Source of the DNA: an uncultured Pelagibacteraceae bacterium
GTDB taxonomy: Bacteria > Pseudomonadota > Alphaproteobacteria > Pelagibacterales > AG-422-B15
Direction: 5' to 3'
Assembly (NCBI GenBank): GCA_902544525.1
Contig: CACCCN010000001.1
Location: 167,289 to 231,288 of the forward strand
DNA: 64,000 nucleotides
Below the pieces are notes generated by a model. That model saw only the letters and a program-made list of their open reading frames with translations, made no database searches and was not told the origin of the DNA. Positions 15,961-25,199 of this stretch are shown here, piece after piece. Position numbers and translations under genes: made by a program. Numbering within the stretch: position 1 is the stretch's first letter; every line of letters begins with the position of its first letter.

Positions 15961-17517
15961 TCAATAGTTATTTATAGGTAAATTAATAATAAATTTAGCT
16001 CCCATTACTCGGCCCTCATTTATTTGATTTTCGGCTCTTATATTTCCCTTATGAGCTTCAATTATTTGTCTCGCAATATGCAATCCTAACCCTGAATGCG
16101 TAGAGAGAGTTTTTTCATTATTTTCTCTAAAGGTATAGAATCTATTAAAAATATTTTCTATATTTAATTCTTTTATACCTGGGCCATTATCTGCAACAGT
16201 TATTGTTAAATAACTTGATGCCAAGCTTAAATTTGTTTCTACTATCCCATCTGTTGTGGAAAAAGAAACTGCATTATCATATATATTATGAAGTGCTCTT
16301 TTTAGAAACTCTTCATGCCCATAAATAAAAATATTATCATTAAAATTATCACTACTAATTAATTTAAAATTTAAATTTTTATTTTTTATTCCATTATATT
16401 CTGAGATAACCTTTTTTAATAATATTTGAATATCAATTTGATCGTTTTTAAGATCCGACATCAAAGCTTCATCTTTCATCATAATCGAATAATCGGTTAT
16501 AATTGCCTCAATTCTTGCAATATCATTTTCAATAGCAGATATGAATTTAGTTTGAGTATTGTTTTCATTACTTTTCATAACTTCAGTTGCCATTTTTATA
16601 GAAGTCAAAGGATTCCTTATTTCATGCATTAAGTCTGCAGAATATTCTTCATTTTCTTGAATTTTATCTTTTAAACCTTCAACCTTCTCAGCAAGAATTT
16701 TCGATAAATCTCCAATCTCGTCTTTTCTTTTATTTAAATTTAAAATTGTTGAAGTTGATTTTGTTTTTGTTTGAATATTTTTTGCCGAGTCGGCAAGTTT
16801 TTTTATAGGAGAGATTACAACTGATGATAAGAAAATTGAAAAAAGGAGCAAGATTATCATTATTGGAATTGCCCCAATTAAAATACTTGTTCTATTTGCC
16901 CTAATTACTTTTTGTATATCCCTATTATCTTCGTAAGCAACGAGATAAATGTCTTGATTAAAGTTAGACAATAAGCTTATTGAGATTATTTCTATTTTGT
17001 TTTCCTGATAATTTTGATCATTAATATCTGATTTAATAATAAAATTTTGCTGATTATCATTTGAAGTAGACTTAAATTTTGATTTAAATAAAATACTATT
17101 TATAAAAGTCCTCCCTAGAATCTCTTCATTTACATATAAATCTTGATAATTTTCAAGTTCATTTTCAAGTGTCACAGCGCTTTTATTTTGAAATGCTTCC
17201 TCATTTAAATCATAGCCTTTAGAATCCAAAATAATGTTACGTTTTTTATCTAATATGATGATAGAAACATTTTTATTTTCTAGAATGGAATTAATTTCTT
17301 TTATTACTCTAAAATCAACTAACGACTCAATAATATTATCTTTAAAGCTAATTTTTTGAATATATTTTTGTACTAGTTCTGATTGATTTTTTATTTGCTG
17401 AATTCTTTTATCAACTAAGTTGTTTTGTGATAACTGCAGTGTTACCAATACAATAATGGCAATTAAGCCTAAGCCTAATATATTATAAAATAAGAATTTT
17501 CTAAAAAGTGTATTCAA
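15961..17517 (-). CDS. chvG: sensor histidine kinase ChvG (ExoS/BvrS type)
   Basis: The 518-residue membrane kinase has TM helices near residues 13-30 and 211-233 flanking a periplasmic sensor domain. HAMP-like ISPIKKLADSAKNIQ, the phospho-acceptor H298 (DLMHEIRNPLTS), and the N, G1 and G2 boxes (NAVSFS, DNGPGI, HSGLGLHIARQI) follow. ChvG senses acid or cell-envelope stress and phosphorylates ChvI. The gene follows chvI by 28 bp. The usual downstream hprK-EIIA-HPr genes are missing. Confidence 0.92.
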   Translation of the reverse strand: MNTLFRKFLFYNILGLGLIAIIVLVTLQLSQNNLVDKRIQQIKNQSELVQKYIQKISFKDNIIESLVDFRVIKEINSILENKNVSIIILDKKRNIILDSKGYDLNEEAFQNKSAVTLENELENYQDLYVNEEILGRTFINSILFKSKFKSTSNDNQQNFIIKSDINDQNYQENKIEIISISLLSNFNQDIYLVAYEDNRDIQKVIRANRTSILIGAIPIMIILLLFSIFLSSVVISPIKKLADSAKNIQTKTKSTSTILNLNKRKDEIGDLSKILAEKVEGLKDKIQENEEYSADLMHEIRNPLTSIKMATEVMKSNENNTQTKFISAIENDIARIEAIITDYSIMMKDEALMSDLKNDQIDIQILLKKVISEYNGIKNKNLNFKLISSDNFNDNIFIYGHEEFLKRALHNIYDNAVSFSTTDGIVETNLSLASSYLTITVADNGPGIKELNIENIFNRFYTFRENNEKTLSTHSGLGLHIARQIIEAHKGNIRAENQINEGRVMGAKFIINLPINNY

Positions 17518-17545
17518 GTAATCTTATTCTAATAAACATTTCAAA

Positions 17546-18256
17546 TTATTTCCATTGATAACCTGAGCCGTACAATGTGTGAATTGAATTGAATTCAGGG
17601 TCTAATTTCTTAAATTTCTTTCTAATTCTCTTAACATGACTGTCAATAGTTCTGTCATCTACATCAATTTCATCTTTATATGCTATATCCATCAACCTTT
17701 CTCTAGTTTTTACAATTCCAGGTCTTACAACTAGTTCATGAATGATTTTAAATTCAGTTGTGGTTAATGGATCTTGTAATAGCCTTTCTTTCCACTCACA
17801 TTCTTGCCTCTCTACATCAAGTCTTAAATCATCGTAGACTATTATTTGACTTTTCTCATTTTTATTAGAAATAGTTTGGATAGTCTTCAGTGTATTTTTA
17901 ATAGTTTCAATTAATATTTGAATTGTAAGATTGCCGCCTTTTGTAACATAACTATCTGCGCCGTGCATTAGACCTTTAAGCCGATCTACTTCTTTATCTT
18001 TAGATGTTAAAAAAATTACTGGTATTGACAACTTATTACGAATTTTTTTAAATAGCTCATAACCATCCATTCGAGGCATTTTAATATCTATAACTGCTAT
18101 ATCGGGCGGATGTTTAAAAAAACTATTTAATGCTGATTGTCCATCACTAAAAGTATGGATATTAAAATCTTCTTTTTTCAATAACTCCTCCATAGACATT
18201 AAAATATTTCGATCATCATCTACGAGAGCAATTAGTGGTTTTTTAATACTATTCAT
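17546..18256 (-). CDS. chvI: OmpR-family response regulator ChvI
   Basis: The 236-residue regulator has a receiver domain with phospho-acceptor D57 (AVIDIKMPRMDGYELF), T84/S85 and K105-region switch residues. A C-terminal winged-helix DNA-binding domain ends in DDRTIDSHVKRIRKKF and LYGSGYQW. ChvI controls envelope, surface and metabolic genes in alphaproteobacteria. Placement divergent from pckA with chvG downstream is the canonical arrangement, which supports the name over other OmpR-type regulators. Confidence 0.93.
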   Translation of the reverse strand: MNSIKKPLIALVDDDRNILMSMEELLKKEDFNIHTFSDGQSALNSFFKHPPDIAVIDIKMPRMDGYELFKKIRNKLSIPVIFLTSKDKEVDRLKGLMHGADSYVTKGGNLTIQILIETIKNTLKTIQTISNKNEKSQIIVYDDLRLDVERQECEWKERLLQDPLTTTEFKIIHELVVRPGIVKTRERLMDIAYKDEIDVDDRTIDSHVKRIRKKFKKLDPEFNSIHTLYGSGYQWK

Positions 18257-18412
18257 ATATTTTATATTATACTTAAAATTGTTTATTTTAAGGCGCTATA
18301 CATCCACAAATTGTTAAATTTTATTAATTATATTATACCCATAATTATTAATATTAGTCATATTTAACCTTAACAAAATATTCATAATGTGTTTTATTGA
18401 CCGTTCAAATTT

Positions 18413-19990
18413 ATGGAAAATCCTATAAATAATAAAATATTAGCGACGGCTGAGGTATTCAGAAACTTAAGTTCTGATCAATTATACCAGGCTGCTCTAG
18501 ATAATGGTGAGGGAAGGGCTTCTAAATACAAAGCTCTAGTTGTTACCACTGGCGATAAAACTGGTCGTTCAGCTAATGATAAATTCATTGTTAAAGAAAA
18601 AAACTCTCAAGATAAAATTCATTGGGGCGAAACTAATGTACCAATGAAAGAAGAAAATTTTAATAAGATTCTAAAAGCATTTGAAGCCTATGCGCAAGAA
18701 AAAAGGCTTTATGTTCACGATTTATTTGGTGGTGCAGATAGAGATTTTACACTTCCAGTTACCATAATAACAGAATTCGCTTGGCATGGATTATTTTCAA
18801 GACACATGCTGGTTAGACCTTCAGAAGAGGAATTAAAAAAATATTCTAGTGAATACACAATCATTAATTTTCCTAAACTAAAGCTAGATCCATCAACTTA
18901 TAGAACTAATAGTGAAACTGTAATTGCTATTAATTTAGATAAAAAAATTATATTAATATGTGGTACTGAATATGCTGGTGAAACAAAAAAATCAGTTTTT
19001 ACTCTACTAAACTATCTTTTGCCGGACATAAATACTATGCCTATGCATTGCTCAGTTAATACAGGTCAAGAGGGTGACTCAGCTATTTTCTTTGGTCTAT
19101 CTGGAACAGGAAAAACAACTTTAAGTGCTGATCCTAATAGATCTTTATTAGGAGATGATGAACATGGTTGGTCTGAAGATGGACTTTTTAACTTTGAGGG
19201 TGGCTGTTATGCCAAATTAATAAGGTTATCAGAAGAAGCAGAGCCTGAAATATTTGCCACAACTAAAATGAAAAATACGATTATTGAAAATGTAGTTATG
19301 AATGACAATGGTGAACTTGATCTTGATAACAATTCAATAACTGAAAATACTCGGGGAGCCTATCCGTTAGATTTTATACCTGGAGTAACGTTGGAAGGAA
19401 AAACCTCTCATCCTAAAAATATTATTATGTTAACAGCAGATGCTTTTGGGGTACTACCACCAATTGCAAAGCTGACTCCAGCTCAAGCTATGTATCATTT
19501 TTTATCGGGCTATACAGCAAAAGTTGCAGGAACAGAGATAGGTTTAAGCTCTGAGCCAACAGCAACTTTTTCTACTTGTTTTGGGGCTCCATTTATGCCG
19601 AGAAATCCAATTGAATATGGTAATTTATTAAAAAGAAAAATTTCAGAATTTAATGTTACCTGCTGGCTAGTTAATACAGGTTGGTCTGGTGGTGTCTATG
19701 GCGTTGGAAAAAGAATTTCAATAAAAGATACAAGACAACTTTTGAATGAAGCTCTCATAGGAAATTTATCAAATATCGAAATGAGAAAAGATGATAATTT
19801 TGGTTTTGAAATTCCAAAGTCTGTTAATGGTATAAACTCAAATATACTCAACCCCAGAAATTGCTGGTCAGACCCTGCCGCTTATGACTTACAGGCAATT
19901 AAGCTAGTTAATATGTTTATAGAAAATTTCAAAAAATTTGAAACTGATGTTGATGAAAATATTAAGTCTTCTGGACCAATTATTAATTAA
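18413..19990 (+). CDS. pckA: phosphoenolpyruvate carboxykinase (ATP)
   Basis: The 525-residue enzyme turns oxaloacetate and ATP into PEP for gluconeogenesis. Visible motifs are the kinase-1a P-loop [14 protein letters not shown], the metal site [13 protein letters not shown], and [11 protein letters not shown]. It is transcribed away from chvI, which regulates pckA in several alphaproteobacteria. Its last 8 bp overlap the end of the convergent MFS gene. Confidence 0.97.
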   Translation: MENPINNKILATAEVFRNLSSDQLYQAALDNGEGRASKYKALVVTTGDKTGRSANDKFIVKEKNSQDKIHWGETNVPMKEENFNKILKAFEAYAQEKRLYVHDLFGGADRDFTLPVTIITEFAWHGLFSRHMLVRPSEEELKKYSSEYTIINFPKLKLDPSTYRTNSETVIAINLDKKIILICGTEYAGETKKSVFTLLNYLLPDINTMPMHCSVNTGQEGDSAIFFGLSGTGKTTLSADPNRSLLGDDEHGWSEDGLFNFEGGCYAKLIRLSEEAEPEIFATTKMKNTIIENVVMNDNGELDLDNNSITENTRGAYPLDFIPGVTLEGKTSHPKNIIMLTADAFGVLPPIAKLTPAQAMYHFLSGYTAKVAGTEIGLSSEPTATFSTCFGAPFMPRNPIEYGNLLKRKISEFNVTCWLVNTGWSGGVYGVGKRISIKDTRQLLNEALIGNLSNIEMRKDDNFGFEIPKSVNGINSNILNPRNCWSDPAAYDLQAIKLVNMFIENFKKFETDVDENIKSSGPIIN

Positions 19991-21254
19991 TATCTCTTTC
20001 CACATTTAGAAGATCTTCTCTATACCATATACCAGCTAAGTAATAACAAATCATAGCTAATATTCCAAAGCCTCCCATGACTATCATTGTTATAGTTAAT
20101 GGCTCATCAAAATTATTAAAAATATTATCCGCAAAAAAACCAGTTAAAAATGCGCCTAGTGCGATACCAAAAATATTAACACTTAAAACCCACAATCCTA
20201 TTACGGTACCTCTTATCTTTGTTGATGTTAAATTTTGGATTGTAGAAAATACTGCGCCATAAAAAAAGGATATATTAATAGATATAAAAAATAATGAAGT
20301 ATAAAACCAAATACTATCTGGTGATACAAACCTGTATAAAATAACTATCGGTGTCATTATTAAATAGGAGTAAAATAAAAAGTGCATTGGACCCCCTTTT
20401 AATTTATTTCCAAATAGATCTGACAAATAGCCCCCTACTATTGTACCAATGCCGCCACCAATTATAAAATATATCCCAAATAAACTATTATATCTTTCAG
20501 CAGTAAAACCTCTTTCCTGAACAGCCCATATAGAGTCAAAACTTCCCACTCCAATTGGAATGTTATTAAGCGTGCCAGCTAATATAACAAAAAATAAAGA
20601 CTTAGACGAAGTAATTGCCTTATAGGTATTTTTTAGACTATCTTTAATTGAAGTACTTTTTTCTTGATTCTGCCTTCCATCAATTTCACCTCTTATTGGT
20701 TCTGTCAAAAAGTAAATAAATATACTTATTAGAGCTCCTAATACACCAAGACCGATAAATATATTTCTCCATCCAAAAATTGGTCCTAAACTTGCTTGAA
20801 TTAAAAACCCTAGTCCAACTCCAAGTGGTATACCAAAATAATAAATGCCTCCTGCCATGCCACGCTTTTCTTTTGGGAATACATCACTTAGCATAGATAT
20901 TGAACTTGGAGTTAGAGAGGACTCACCCACACCAATAAATGCTCTAGATATAAATAGTAATACAACATTTTTGGCCAATCCTGTTAATGCAGTCATTGAA
21001 CTCCACAAAAATAACCCAAAAGCTATTATTTTAGTTCTACTTAGTCTGTCTCCAAGAGCCCCAATAAAAATACTACATGTTGCGTAAAAAAATAGGAATA
21101 CAATACCACTTACTAAGCCCCATTGTGTATTTGTCAGGTTAAAGTCTGCTTTAATTTCATTTCCAAATGCGAATAGAATATTCCTATCAATGAAATTAAG
21201 TACATTTAGGAATAAAAAAATAAGCAAATAAAAGTAAGGAGATTTTGTTTTCAT
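19983..21254 (-). CDS. MFS transporter (Spinster-like)
   Basis: The 423-residue protein has about 12 membrane helices. It has a [19 protein letters not shown] first helix end, the MFS signature [13 protein letters not shown] after helix 2, and [22 protein letters not shown] in helix 4-5. This pattern is common in the Spinster-like or glycerol-phosphate-like MFS group. The substrate is unknown. Its 3' end overlaps convergent pckA. Confidence 0.88.
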   Translation of the reverse strand: MKTKSPYFYLLIFLFLNVLNFIDRNILFAFGNEIKADFNLTNTQWGLVSGIVFLFFYATCSIFIGALGDRLSRTKIIAFGLFLWSSMTALTGLAKNVVLLFISRAFIGVGESSLTPSSISMLSDVFPKEKRGMAGGIYYFGIPLGVGLGFLIQASLGPIFGWRNIFIGLGVLGALISIFIYFLTEPIRGEIDGRQNQEKSTSIKDSLKNTYKAITSSKSLFFVILAGTLNNIPIGVGSFDSIWAVQERGFTAERYNSLFGIYFIIGGGIGTIVGGYLSDLFGNKLKGGPMHFLFYSYLIMTPIVILYRFVSPDSIWFYTSLFFISINISFFYGAVFSTIQNLTSTKIRGTVIGLWVLSVNIFGIALGAFLTGFFADNIFNNFDEPLTITMIVMGGFGILAMICYYLAGIWYREDLLNVERDIN

Positions 21255-21320
21255 AGATCTTACAGACTATGCAGATTATATAAAAATTGCTATTAATTAT
21301 TATATAATAGTTACTTATGA

Positions 21321-22115
21321 TTAGTCTCTTCCATAATCATCATCATATCTAGTAATGTCATCTTCACCAAAATAAGAGCCTGTTTGAATTTCAATTATTT
21401 TTAAGATTTCATCACTTTTATTTTCTAAACGATGTTTAGCGCCCATACTAATATGTATTGTTTCATTTTTAGTTTTTGTAAATACATCTTCATCTATAAT
21501 AATTGTTGCTTCTCCCTCTAATATTATCCATGTCTCTTGTCTTTTTTTATGTGATTGAAAACTTAATCTTGACCCTGATTCGACTACAAGCTCTTTAATT
21601 TTATATTCCTTTTTTTCATCAAGAACTTTGAAATAGCCCCAAGGTCTTTTTTCCATAGGTGATTTCCATTCTTCTAGAATCCAACTAGATGAATTTTTTT
21701 TAAAATCACCACCAATACCAAAAGCAAACTCAATATTTGAGTCATTTTTAAATTTCTCCATTTCTAATATATTTCCTGAATTCCTATCGCCACCATTAGC
21801 AAATATAATTTTATGATTTGGATATAATTTAATAGTCTTGCTAATTGCATCAGATGCAGAGTTGTCTTGATCATTAAAGGTTACAATTCCATCGACGGCT
21901 GAAAGGGCCTCTATTATCGATGATCTTTCAGAAAGAGGCATAAAAAATTTACCTTTTTTTTTAATCAGCCAGTCATCAGAATTTATTCCTACAATCAACT
22001 TATCACCAAGTTTTTTTGCATCATCAAAATAAACCAAATGGCCAGAGTGAAGAGGATCAAAACCTCCAGTTACTAAAACAATTTTTTTTTCCACTATATT
22101 TCTAATGGGCCTCAT
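21321..22115 (-). CDS. nucleotidyltransferase-cupin fusion (cytidylyltransferase + PMI-type cupin)
   Basis: About 264 residues in two domains. The N-terminal half is an adenylyl/cytidylyltransferase of the RfaE2/TagD type (GGFDPLHSGHLVYF, HxGH motif, then GINSDDWL and FFMPLSERSSIIEAL). The C-terminal 100 residues are a cupin like the isomerase end of type II mannose-6-phosphate isomerase (KRPWGYFKVL, SRLSFQSHKKRQETWIILEG, GAKHRLEN). It may couple nucleotide activation with sugar isomerisation for surface polysaccharide, but no LPS genes are adjacent. The chosen start at 22115 overlaps the end of polA by 14 bp; an ATG at 22130 is also possible. Confidence 0.82.
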   Translation of the reverse strand: MRPIRNIVEKKIVLVTGGFDPLHSGHLVYFDDAKKLGDKLIVGINSDDWLIKKKGKFFMPLSERSSIIEALSAVDGIVTFNDQDNSASDAISKTIKLYPNHKIIFANGGDRNSGNILEMEKFKNDSNIEFAFGIGGDFKKNSSSWILEEWKSPMEKRPWGYFKVLDEKKEYKIKELVVESGSRLSFQSHKKRQETWIILEGEATIIIDEDVFTKTKNETIHISMGAKHRLENKSDEILKIIEIQTGSYFGEDDITRYDDDYGRD

Positions 22116-24906
22116 CCCAATTATCACCAAAACTTGATTCCACTAATAAAGGAACCTCTAAACTTATTAATGGATCTAAAGCATTTTCCATTTCCTGTCT
22201 AATCAATACCTGATATTTTTCTATTTTACTCTCTTGTACCTCAAAAATTAATTCATCATGAACTTGTAAAAGCATTTTACAATCAGAATTGTTTGAAATT
22301 TTTTTTTCATGAATTTTTATCATAGCTCGTTTGATTATATCAGCTGCAGTACCTTGAATAGGAGCATTAATAGCAGCTCTTTCCTGAAAAGATCTATAAG
22401 CAAAATTTTTATCTTTTATTTTTGGAAAAAAACATTTTCTTCCACATAATGTTTCTACGTAACCTTGTTCTCTACACAATGCTTTTGTTTCTTCCATATA
22501 TTTTTTTATTCCAGGGAACTTATCAAAATATTTTTTGATAAAGTTATTTGCCTCATGATTTGAGATTGATAATTGTTTTGCCAGACCAAACCCAGAAATT
22601 CCGTAAATAATTCCAAAATTAACAGCTTTAGCTCTTCTGCGTAAGTCTGAAGTAATTTTTTTAATATTTATACCAAATATTTCAGAGGCAGTTAATGCAT
22701 GTATATCTTCTCCATTTTTGAATGCCTCTATTAGTGGTTCAATTTGTGCAATATGTGCTAATATCCTTAATTCGACTTGGCTATAATCTGCAGATAAAAT
22801 CTTATTTCCTTTTTCAGATATGAATGCTTTTCTTATTAGTCTGCCTTCAGTTGAACGAATAGGAATATTTTGTAAATTTGGATCACTTGAAGAAAGACGA
22901 CCAGTATTAGTGGATGCCATTGCATAGGAGGTATGTGCCCTTTTTGTATTTAAATTTATATGGTTCTGTAGTGCCTCGGTGTAAGTATTTTTTAGTTTTG
23001 ATAATTGACGCCAACTTATAAGGTCTTCCGCTACTTTATTTCCTTCAAAGGCGAGATCTTCAAGAACCTCAATGCCAGTAGAATATTCTCCAGTTTTCGT
23101 TTTTTTAGGCGGTGTTAATTTAAGTTTTTCAAATAAAACTTCGCCCAACTGTTTAGGCGAACCAATGTTAAATTCGATACCACAGATTTTAAAAATTGAT
23201 TTTTCTAGAACATTAATTTTTTTTTCAAACTCTGATGAAAGTGACTTCAAATATTTAATGTTTAGTTTAATGCCATTCATTTCCATCTCTAAAATTGAAT
23301 TAACTAGTGATTTTTCTAGATAATGATAAGGACTAATATTTTTATCTTCTAAAAGTTTTTTCTTAAGAAATAGATATAATTTGTAGGTAATTTCAGCATC
23401 TTCTGCAGCATAATCAGTTGCTTTTGCAACTTCTACATAATCAAAAGTTATTTGTGATTTTCCAGTTCCAACAATATCTTTAAATTTAATAGTCTCGCGA
23501 TTAAAATGTACTTTTGCTAACTCATCCATATTATGGCGGTGATTACCAGCATCATTAACGTAAGACATTAACATTGTGTCATCAAAAGATATTACATTGA
23601 TATTATATTTTTTTAAAACAGCAATATCATATTTAATATTATGTCCTATTTTTAATAGTGAGCTATCGACTAAAATACTTTTTAAAAGTTTTAAGGCTTT
23701 CTCAAAATTAATTTGATCTTTAATAATTTCACCATCTAAATTTTTATGCTGTAATGGGATGTAGTATGATCTTCTTGTATTAAAACATATTGCTACACCT
23801 ACCAAATTTGCATCAATGACATTTAAAGAGTCTGTCTCTAAATCAATAACAAAGCGACCTTCCTGATATATGTCTTCAATCAAGAGCTCAAATGATTTTA
23901 AATTTGTTATAGGTATATATTTACTTTTTTCTGTAAAATTACTTTTTGGAATTTCTTTTTTAAATTTAATTTCTTTTTTTTCTTCAGGTTTTTTTTTGTT
24001 TAAAGGTATTTTTATTTTTTTTAGTTCAGGATTTTTTTTTGTTAACCTCTCTTTCAATTTAAATAATTCTAAATCATGTAAAAAAGGTATTAACGTATCG
24101 TAATTTATGCTCGTTAAATTGAGAGTTTCTAAAGGCTGAATATCATTAACATCATCCTTTAAAGTGACTAATTTCTTACTAATATTAATTAGGTCTTTAT
24201 TATTAATCAGGCTTTCTCTTCGTTTATTTTGTTTAATTTTTTCTGCAGAATTTAATAAATTTTCTAAATTACCATATTCGTTTATTAGCAATGCAGCAGT
24301 TTTTAATCCAATACCTGGTGCACCTGGAACATTATCTGAACTGTCACCGGCTAAAGCCTGAACGTCAATGACTCTATTTGGTTTGACACCAAACTTCTCT
24401 ATTACATCTTTGACACCAATGTATTTATTTTTCATGGTATCAACTAAATTAATATCATCCGTAACTACTTGCATTAAGTCTTTATCAGATGACACAATAG
24501 AGACCTTCCATTTTTTTTTAGCAGCTTGCTTAGCATATGTTGCAATTATATCATCTGCTTCGAACCCAGAGAGCTCAATAGATGGAATACCGAATGCTTT
24601 TACTGACTCTTTAATAATTTTAAATTGTGGTATTAGATCTTCTGGTGGTTCGCCTCTATTGGCTTTGTAACCATCATAAATATCGTTTCGGAAAGTTTTT
24701 CTAGCACTATCAAAAATAACAGCTAGATGACTAGCTTTTGTATTAGACTTGGTATCCTCTATAAGCTTAAACAGCATATTGCAAAATCCATTGACTGCAC
24801 CTGTAGGTAGTCCATCACTTTTTCTATAAAGGGGCGGTAGAGCATAATAAGCTCTAAAAATATATCCAGATCCATCAATTAAAAATAGGTGATTTTTATC
24901 CGACAC
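22102..24906 (-). CDS. polA: DNA polymerase I
   Basis: The 934-residue polymerase has all three domains. The N-terminal 5'-3' exonuclease carries FLIDGSGYIFRAYYA and SGFEADDIIATYA. The 3'-5' proofreading domain keeps its acidic residues (VIDLETDSLN, DTMLMSYV, YAAEDAEITYKL). The polymerase domain has motif A (SADYSQVELRI), motif B (RRRAKAVNFGIIYG) and motif C (LQVHDELIFEV). It fills gaps and removes RNA primers. The downstream gene overlaps its stop. Confidence 0.97.
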   Translation of the reverse strand: MSDKNHLFLIDGSGYIFRAYYALPPLYRKSDGLPTGAVNGFCNMLFKLIEDTKSNTKASHLAVIFDSARKTFRNDIYDGYKANRGEPPEDLIPQFKIIKESVKAFGIPSIELSGFEADDIIATYAKQAAKKKWKVSIVSSDKDLMQVVTDDINLVDTMKNKYIGVKDVIEKFGVKPNRVIDVQALAGDSSDNVPGAPGIGLKTAALLINEYGNLENLLNSAEKIKQNKRRESLINNKDLINISKKLVTLKDDVNDIQPLETLNLTSINYDTLIPFLHDLELFKLKERLTKKNPELKKIKIPLNKKKPEEKKEIKFKKEIPKSNFTEKSKYIPITNLKSFELLIEDIYQEGRFVIDLETDSLNVIDANLVGVAICFNTRRSYYIPLQHKNLDGEIIKDQINFEKALKLLKSILVDSSLLKIGHNIKYDIAVLKKYNINVISFDDTMLMSYVNDAGNHRHNMDELAKVHFNRETIKFKDIVGTGKSQITFDYVEVAKATDYAAEDAEITYKLYLFLKKKLLEDKNISPYHYLEKSLVNSILEMEMNGIKLNIKYLKSLSSEFEKKINVLEKSIFKICGIEFNIGSPKQLGEVLFEKLKLTPPKKTKTGEYSTGIEVLEDLAFEGNKVAEDLISWRQLSKLKNTYTEALQNHINLNTKRAHTSYAMASTNTGRLSSSDPNLQNIPIRSTEGRLIRKAFISEKGNKILSADYSQVELRILAHIAQIEPLIEAFKNGEDIHALTASEIFGINIKKITSDLRRRAKAVNFGIIYGISGFGLAKQLSISNHEANNFIKKYFDKFPGIKKYMEETKALCREQGYVETLCGRKCFFPKIKDKNFAYRSFQERAAINAPIQGTAADIIKRAMIKIHEKKISNNSDCKMLLQVHDELIFEVQESKIEKYQVLIRQEMENALDPLISLEVPLLVESSFGDNWDEAH

Positions 24907-24912
24907 TATGAG

Positions 24913-25092
24913 TCAACTTTTCTCAAAAATAAAAAGCTTGCTACAATAAGGACATCTAATTTCTTTCAAATCTCCCATATCTAAAAATATTTTTGGATGA
25001 CCCAAAGAACCACCAACTCCTGAACAGCTTATTTTTTTTGAATTTACAATTTCAGTATCAATATTAGTTTTATAATCAATGGAATTATTCAT
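24913..25092 (-). CDS. small zinc-finger (CHCC-type) protein
   Basis: The 59-residue ORF begins MNNSIDYKT and contains ISCSGVGGSLGHPKIFLDMG and IRCPYCSKLFIF. This gives the C23-H32-C47-C50 zinc ligands of the zf-CHCC family, related to mitochondrial complex I subunit NDUFS6. In alphaproteobacteria such proteins are small and widely conserved, and a link to respiratory complex I has been proposed from homology. The stop lies 6 bp before the polA start, so it is probably co-transcribed with polA. Identity is based on motif spacing and length. Confidence 0.88.
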   Translation of the reverse strand: MNNSIDYKTNIDTEIVNSKKISCSGVGGSLGHPKIFLDMGDLKEIRCPYCSKLFIFEKS

Positions 25093-25199
25093 GATTTATA
25101 TATTACTAGAACAGCGTTAAAAAAACTATAAGGTTATTCACCTGCTGTTATTAAACACTTAAATTTTGAAGGTTCAAAGTCAAATATCTATTATTTCAA

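Noticed and set aside
25093-25199. Possible tRNA (GGTTCAAA stretch near 25170)
   Set aside because: No acceptor or anticodon stem could be built around it.
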